A stretch of DNA of 64,000 nucleotides. Origin: Linyphia triangularis (Eukaryota > Arthropoda > Arachnida > Araneae > Linyphiidae). The DNA lies in contig OZ021727.1 in assembly GCA_963978545.1 (NCBI GenBank), positions 92,086,262-92,150,261 on the forward strand. The letters are read 5' to 3'. Below, piece after piece: positions 37,201 through 46,200 of this stretch; positions within the stretch are counted from its first letter, which is position 1; the number at the start of each line of letters is the position of its first letter. Both the position numbers and the translations under genes were made by a program. The notes under the pieces are model-generated. The model ran no database searches, was not told where the DNA came from, and worked only from the letters and a program-made list of their open reading frames with translations.

Positions 37201-40200
37201 ATTGAAATTTTATTTTACCTCATTTAAACTTTAATTCCAATTGTAATCTAGTATACCAAAGTAGGCTTTTTTTCCATTTTTGTTAAAATATTGAAAATCA
37301 AACTTCAAAATGTAAAGAATAAAAATTTCTGGATGGTATTTGACCATGATAATAAATCCAGTGAAAGAAGAAAAATGTTTGTTCCTACTTAAATTGTTTT
37401 ATTAATAATTAAAAAAAAACTGCTTGATGCATAAGTTTCATATTATTTATCTTTGGTCTTTAACCAACAATTATTTTTTAAAAATTACTAAAGTATATTA
37501 TTTAACAATTTATGTCTTTCTAAAAGAATTTTTTTTAAATATTAATCGGTTATTCCCTTATTATTTAAATTACTAACCCTTCATTGAAAAATTATGAAGT
37601 TTGATATTTATTCGGGTTTTTTATGTCAAATCTAAATTTGACTTAATATTGAGTTGCCATTTAGCTTTTTAAAGTTTGGATTACATTTAATAGTGGATGA
37701 TCCCTTACGGCAAAACAATCTGTAGGCAATTATTCAAAACCTTCTACGAATTACGACAGTACTTTTCTTTTTTTATTTCATCAATTACAAAACAAGTTAA
37801 ATTCCTGCGGCCTGTAAAAAGAAACAGAACATAATTACCTGAAAAAATTTATTGCAAAAGTTACAGCAATATTTTAGCTACTTTGCAAGATAATTATCGG
37901 AATCGTAACACTTCGTCATACCAAGGGATAAGTTTTTGTAGTCCAGTGTCGTAGAAGCCTGCCGCCTGGGAATGGAGCCAGCATGTCACAGTTGTTTTAC
38001 AGGGCTTTGACAGTCGAGAAATGGCTACTGTGTTCTGTAAATTTGAAGCAACGGTTCTGCAGAATGCACTGTCGCACCTGCTTCCCAAGACTGTCGTCGA
38101 TGACAGATGGCCAGTCGTAGCGCTGTTTGTCATGGAAATTTTGCAAACCTTCGACAAATTTTCTACAGCAACGACGTACCATCTGCTTGCTCATAACATC
38201 CTGTGGTGGTCTCGTGTACAAATAATAGAATCACCAGACTCATCACCGGACGTACTCACACACTTGCATATGTTTAGGGACAAAAGGAGTACCCTGTGTG
38301 CCTCAAGTGTGTTTCCTATCAAGCTTCACAGGACCATCTGCTTTCCTGTTTGGATTTGGAGAAGAGCGATCTCTTTAAAAACCCTGCGCTGGTTCGAGAC
38401 TTTCTTTGGGCGTACGGTCTCTTGGACTTGGTCTAGACTTGTTCTAGATCAAGTGGAATAAGAAACAACAACAACAAATAATAGATGCAACACCTAGGCA
38501 CCAGTGGTCACTTTTGTCTAGTAGTTAGCGCGCCTTTCTTCTGATCTAGGAGTCCCCGGTTCGACTCTCCGTTCGTGACTCACTGCCAAACAGCAAGCAA
38601 CCTCCGGCAACTCACTGCTGCATGCAAGCAACTCAATCGTTCATCCCTTCACGACTCACTAGGAAGGGTCTATGTGGTCGTCTTGTGTACAAATAGCAGA
38701 TACAACTGTCTAGTGGATAGAGTATCTGGGTGGGAAACCAAAGGTCTCGCGATATCTCCCCAGCGACCACAAAAAAAGCTACTACGCTTTACTTCTCTTC
38801 TCTACACTAAACATTAGTGACGATGGATTTTGATAGGCACTACCTTCTGGATATTTGAATTTTTTACATGTCTTCTCCTTGTAGTTGGCGAGAGCAGAAA
38901 TAGGAGCCGACATCTTATGTTAATATAAATGGTGACCAGGAAGTTACAATTGCTGCATATGATAGCCACACCCAGAATCTACCTGGCTTGTGCCTTTTGC
39001 AGTGCCAATTTATGGCAATATTGGAAACTTTCTGGTTGACCCTCATCACAGCATTTTGTATCTACAAGAACTTACCCACTATGGTTCTCGATCATCAAAT
39101 AAGATAGCAAGTTTGTTTGTGAATACAGAAGGATTTGTGGCCATTATTTTGCCTCTCAACGGTAATCCGATGGTATTCAACTAGAGTACTCTATATTCAG
39201 ATTTCTGTTGTATAATTTAGAGAACACTCATGTTCTCTATACTACAGAACTCTTAAGTTCTGGAATTTATCAAACATCATCTGGAAAAATTATGAATTTT
39301 TTTCCCTTGCTGATCCATGAAATTACAGTGATGAGAGGCTCAAAACCATGCATACTATTTAGTAAATCAAAATGTTTAGTATCTATGCCATATGAATTTA
39401 GAAGAACCTACTACTTGGAAATGGCATTGGAATATTAGATAATCTTTAGCATATTATGGCATATTTTTTTTATTGGAATTTTATAGTCTAATTTTTTATA
39501 CAGAAATTGGTATTAACCTTCTATAAGTATATATGCATTCCAGTCAAAACCTAAAACCAAATGTTATATTTTTAACTTATATTAAACTTAAATTTTTAAC
39601 ATTTAAATATTTCATTTGATTATTCTTGATATAGTATTTGCATGCATATTATATTGTTTGAATATGACATAGATTGTTCCCAATCCAATCAAATGTCATA
39701 TTTCAGAATTGAGAAATTTATCGATTATTAGAAACTATATGTACTCATTGCAAATATTTACAACAACAGTTTTGAACTGATGTTAATTATAGAATACTTA
39801 ATGGTTCTGTCTGTTGTGGAAAGACTTTTTAAAGCAAACTTCAGAAAATCTACTTGACATGCTGTTTGTAAAACATATGTTCGTAATGGAATGGTGTATC
39901 AATATTTTGCTATTGGACAAATAACCAAATCACCCAATATAAATCTGAAAAAATATAGCATAAAATAAAACTTATATATATTTACAATTATTATATATAT
40001 ATATATATTTCTGAAAATTAATTTCAGTCTATTTCACAAAAGAATACTAATAATATTCTTTATATAAGAATATAAGAATACTACTAAATTAAGAAATTAT
40101 TTTGCAAAAGACTTTCTCTCCAAATTAGCAATATTTTCAGGTGTTTTTATTTTTTCTTCTTTTTTTTTTTTTTTGTAATACTTGTTAGCAGTTGCCTAAA

Positions 40201-43200
40201 AAATCAAAATTTTAGTTTATGGTTGATAGGTTGGATCTAGTCAGGGGTATTATTGTAAAAACACTGGAACTTTCATAATCAATTAATTCCTTATACAGGG
40301 TTCCCACGGTCATTGAAAGTCATTAAAAGTGCTTAATATTTTTTAACTTGTTTTCAAGGCCTTGAAAGTACTTGAAAATGCTTAGAGGTGCTTAAAAGTC
40401 CTTGAAAATGCTTAGAAGTCTTTAAAAGTCTTTAATTTTTGCGGCTGTTCTGCCAACCTCAAATTTTATAAAAATACTACTCAGACTTGCTATCCCCGTG
40501 TGACCTCCACTTATCCGCACTGTATCAGAATTCTGTGACATATTTTATTACGCATGCGCCAACTTGTAAATTTTCTGGTATAATATATTTTATTAAAAAT
40601 TTATATATAGACATGATGCCTGAAAACAAATTTTCAAAGGTCCTTAAAAACATTATTTAGGTCCTTAAAAGTCATTGAAAAGTCAGTGATTTTCATTCTG
40701 TGATTTGAGTGGGAATCCTGTTATACATCCATGAATCAAGTTCAAAAGAAATGTTGCCACTTTTGATTATGAACCATATATCTTTGTTTAGAAAGGTTAC
40801 AAAGCAAACTTGTTGAACTTTCCTCCAAAGACTATATGGTCATGTGCATAACTTTTATTTCTTGTACAATTAGTGTAGAAAATTTTAATACCATCACAAT
40901 AAATGGCAAGTTAAATTTACTGTGATCAAAAAAATTGGTTAGCCACCCTTTTTAAAAAGCAAAACAACCTAAGGTTATTATTGTGTAGGTGATATGCATT
41001 GACTACAGGTATGGAAATATTTCATTTGTCTGCTATATGATGTAACAATGGTACTTATTGCATTATTTAAGCTTAATCTTATGTGTTGTTTCCACAGTAC
41101 GTCCTCCTGCTCCACCCATGCCTAGGCCTGTTCTCCCACGCGAAAGAACATTGGTCGACCGCCTTGTAGACTACCTAGTGGGAGACGGACCGTCAAACCG
41201 ATACGCTCTCATCTGCAGGCAGTGCCAATCTCACAATGGAATGGCACTACGGGAGGAGTTTGAATATGTAGGTGAGTTCACTGTTGTGTTAGTTTGAAAA
41301 GAATTTCAGGAAACATGTACATTTTCTAATGTGGATAAACACTATCGAGGTTTTAAGTAAAACAGGCCAGACATGGCACAGTTCAACGGAAACACAAGTT
41401 CAGTACTTTCAGGAATTTGGACATTGGGTAAACTTGGTCATGATTTTAAGAAAAAAATGGCCATAAGTCATAGAAATACAGTGAATTTCATGGATTTCTA
41501 AACATTTTAAAGTAAAATCACATAACTGTGACGTCTTAAACGCAATGATCGCTGTGGCCAATAAAAACATTTCTGAACTCCAAATTTATGACATCACACC
41601 AGTAAGATCTCATATGGGTGAAAAAAAATTAATAGTAAGAGAACTGAAATGAGAAGTTTTGATAAGCTTGTGTTAAATTTTTGTGATTTTTTCCCCTGTC
41701 TTATTTCTTCTGTTTTGCATTGTTGATATCAAAACATTAGATTTTTGATGATATAATTTATTATTATTAACTTATTCTTTCTTCAAATATTTCTTTATTA
41801 TTAAAGATTGATTAGTTTTTTTAGCACCGAAATATCAAAGAATAGAAAATTATTTTTCCCTTTTTCTTCTGATTTGGACATTACTGAAGCAATGACTTTT
41901 TACTTGATTTAAAATAAAACTTTGTAAAAATCATTTTATGGTACATTGATTTACTTACTATGTTTGTGTTAGTAAAATTCATATAGGTTATTATTGTGAT
42001 TTGATTTCTTGAATCATGGAAAATTATTTGCTTCAGTATTGGAAAGTCATGAAAAGTCATAGATTTGTGACATTTTATTTTTGGCAGAAACCCTGTACTT
42101 TGAATGTAGCTTAAATTAGAAAACTGAGTTTAATTTCATTCACCTGTTTGTTAATATAGTAGAATTGTTTAAAGTTTAATCTGAATTTTTTTTTTAAATT
42201 GATGCTCCTTCCTGCCCGCTTTCGCTACAAGTTCAGTTTTTTTTTGTTTTTTCACCTTGAGAGCTGTACTTTGTCTAACCTGTCAACATATCAAAAGTTT
42301 TTATTTGGACGATTAAAATACTTTCCACATATGAGATGTGAAAAACTAATAAAAGGATACAAAATCTATTTCTGTATAAAACTAAGCTGTGCTGTTTTTA
42401 TGTAGCTTTTAGGTGTTGCTACTGCTTTCAATTCAATCCTCCAAGAAATCAGCAGCCCCCTCCCCCGAGACTGACACTTCCCGCTCCCACCGCACCACCC
42501 GCAATCACAGAGGGACCTGCCACGGAAGGGTCCACAAGTAGTGGTAAGTTGAAAACATTGATAGGCTCTTTCTGGAAGAATGCATATACAGTCAAACTCC
42601 ATTAAAGCGAAATCGCTTAACATGAAATCTTGTTTAACGTGAAATTTGGTTAACGCAAACAATTTAGACGGCCCCATCGACTTTGCATTAACGGGGTTTG
42701 ACTGTAGTTTATTCTTATCTTGAAGGGGATTATCGGTCTTTTACTGCTCTATAGACCTAATAAAGTATTTTTCTTTAGATAAGGATTGTTTAAATATTGC
42801 TTCAAAACTTTTTAAAAAAATGAAAAATATACAGTATTCTCGAAAGAAAATCGCAATATTCAGGGTTCCCACAGTCATTAAAAGACATTAAAAATGCTTA
42901 ATATTTTTGAACTTGTTTTCAAGGCCTTGAAAATGCTGCGAGGACCTTAAATGTTCTTAATTTTTACAGATGTGTGGCCAACTGTAAAATTTATAAAACT
43001 ACAACTCGGACTTGCTATCCTCGCGTGACCGCCACTTTTCTACACTGTATCGGAATTTTCCGACATATTTGTATTATGCATACACCGATTTGTAACTTTT
43101 ATGGCAGAATATAATTTATTAAAAATTTATGTACAGACATGATGACTGAAAACAAATTTTCAAAGGTCCTTAAAAACATTGATTAGGTCCTTAAAAGTCC

Positions 43201-46200
43201 TTGATTTTTATTCTGTGATTTGAGTGTGAACCCTGATATTGAATAAAAAATAAATGTTTCCTTAAAAATAATTATTTATTTTTGAGGCAGTTAGTTCAAT
43301 TCTTTGAATGTAGTTTTTAAATGTGAAAATTGGGTTGAAAACTTGAATAGACTGTATGCCAATGTATTATAATCTTTCAAGGGTGTAAAAAAAAATTAAT
43401 TGTATTGTTTGATTTGCGTCTCTTGGGAATTTGGTGTCAGTTTGCGCTGCCTTTTCTCGAAGATCATCTTTTTTAAATCCTTTATATTTACTTCAATTTT
43501 GTTAGTTTGCTAATCTACAGAGAGTAAATTATCCACTTGCTGTTATCCAATCGAGCGGGTGGCGGACAGATTTATTATTGATGAGAATGCATTCTATCAA
43601 GTTTTGGGTGCCGCCACTAAAAGGTCGCTTTTACACAAGCTTCATAAGGCTGCTTAACTCATTTGCCATCATCCACTAAAATTTGAATTGAATTTTGCTT
43701 GTTGAAATTTACCAGATAGACATTTTTAATGCCAATACATCCTATCTACTTTTTGGGGCAAAAGAGTTAGTCAATGGCGTGGAATTCCATGGTTTTCTTC
43801 GTAGTTTTTAAAAAATATAAAATGTCGATCTTAGCTCAAAATTGATTAAAAAAAGTTTCAGTTGCACCTAAAAGTTGTCATTGCATATAAAGTATTTGGA
43901 GTAAAAACTTTGTTTGAAAGTTGTATCATGTCTGAATTTATCAAACCAAAACTTTGGTGTTTTTTGGCAATAGTTTATTTTAGTACTAATTGATATTTTT
44001 AATTACTTGCACAATTAAAAATGATAAATATTATGTGCTGTTTTAAAATATGAAAAACTGTCCAGTCAATTATGTATTGTATTTGAAAAATACTAATCAT
44101 TGGGGATTAATTTGTTTCCTTCAAAACTAAGGGGTTTGTTCTAAATCGGACTTTTTGTGTGCTCCAAAATGACTTTATGCTGCTCCCTTTTTAGTTTTGT
44201 CTACCATTTAGTTTTAGCTTATAGTTTTGTCTTCATAGGCCTTATCAATTTTTGTTTCAACGTAAGAATTAACCATTGTAAGGATTTTGATTGATTTTTT
44301 TGTTAAAAATTAAACATTGTGACCAAAAATCAGTTTAATTTTTTTTTCAACTGATTACTATATATTGTGATGCACTGAAATTATATGTATATTGAAACAA
44401 ATTCTAGACATTGTATTTACCATAAATCTGGTAAGTTGCTTCTTCAAATAGCAGATTTTTCTTATAAATTGCTTATAATTTATTTTTAAAAAAAATTTGT
44501 CTGAATATCGTTTCAGAATTAGTATTAAAGCATTTAAAATTAGCAATATCTATTATAAACTCATAATTTCATCGCTCTCTTATTTAATACTTTTCCCTAA
44601 AGATGATTTGTTTTATTGCATGGGTATTGATGAGTTATTGGGTCAGCTATCAAGGTTATTGTGGGGGGGGGGGGAGCTAAGGTGGTTTAAGCACATAGTG
44701 TCTACAATTTATGGACTACCTTCTGTGTTTCTCTTTTATTAGTTTTGCTATCTGGTAATCATTATAAACTTGTAACATAATTGTTTAAAAATAGATTCAG
44801 AAGCTTCAGCAGACGAAAAAGAGGATGATAAATTACCCGTAAAAGAATCGTGAGTTACTTTACAGTTGCATGAACCGTATTTTGTTCTTGATATCAAGAT
44901 GTGTTTCCATGCATTGAACCTCAACCTATGAACTTAATCCTAAACCGTTTGAAATTCTGCATTGTTCTCTGGAAGTTTTCTTACCTGACACTTCCTATTT
45001 TTTCATATTATATTCCTTTTATTTTTATTGGGTTGTGTTAATTTCCAGCTCTTACATTTTGTTATAACTATAAATTTGAACAAATACTTTAATGTGAAGG
45101 AATGTTTGTTTTTCCATTGAGTGTACAGACAGAGTTTAAAAATATGTTTTACTATAAATTTTTTTTTAGCTAACTTAGCTATGTGTTTTAATCTGTATTT
45201 TCATAAAATTATCTAATTTAAAGCACTTGTGAATGAGCTTCGAAACAGTGTAGCGTTTTTAATTTTGTATTTAACAGGGTTCCCACGGTCATTGAAAGTC
45301 ATTAAAAGTGCTTAATATTTTTTAACTTGTTTTCAAGGCCTTGAAAGTGCTTGAATGTGCTTAGAGGTGCTTGAAAGTCATTGAAAATGCTTAGAGGTCC
45401 TTAAAAGTCATTAATTTTTGCAGTGTGCCCAACTGCAAAATTTATAAAAATACAACTCAGACTTGCTATTCCCGCGTGACCACCACTTATCTGTATCGTA
45501 TCGGAATCCTCTGACATATTTGTATTACGCATCCACCATCTTGTAACTTTTTTGGTAGAATATACTTTATTAGAAATTTATATATAGACATAATGCCTGA
45601 AAAGAAACTTTCAGCGGTCCTTAAAAACATTTTTTAGGTGCTTAAAAGTCATTGAAAAGTCATTGATTTTCATTTGGTGGTTTGAGTGGGAACCCTGTTT
45701 AAATACTGTATTTTTGATATCAAATAATCTCAATCCTTGATTTCTTATTCTCTTAATAAAGCTCCTTTTTCTCTTTAACAAATGGTAGGCAAGAGACTAA
45801 ATTTTTAATCCTGCATGAATCACTTTATAAAAATTTGTATCAAATTGAAAAAAAAAAAAAAAAAAAAAAGATTCTTATTAGTATGCTAAAATATTAAATG
45901 TTTTATGTGTGTCCACCAATTATTAAATTTTTCAGTATTCTACTCTACCTAGGGATGAAATCATGAATATATACAAATGTTTTTAATAATAAATCGTGTA
46001 ATCCTGTGTTTCGCACGAATAATCTATAAAAATATAGTTTTTATGGCTTAAATGAGATGTGAATTCCATCAAATGAAAACATACTTTAAATAGACCAGGG
46101 TTGCCACAGTCATTAAAAGTGCTTAATATTTTTGAACTTGTTTTCAAAGCCTTGAAAATGCTTAGATGTGCTTAAAAGTCCTTGAAAATGCTTTGAGGTC

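Noticed and set aside
41365..42097. Possible further CAGGG-type element in LNPK intron 7
   Set aside because: The right end (GCAGAAACCCTG) and GTCATGAAAAGTCAT words look right, but no matching left end or target duplication was found.
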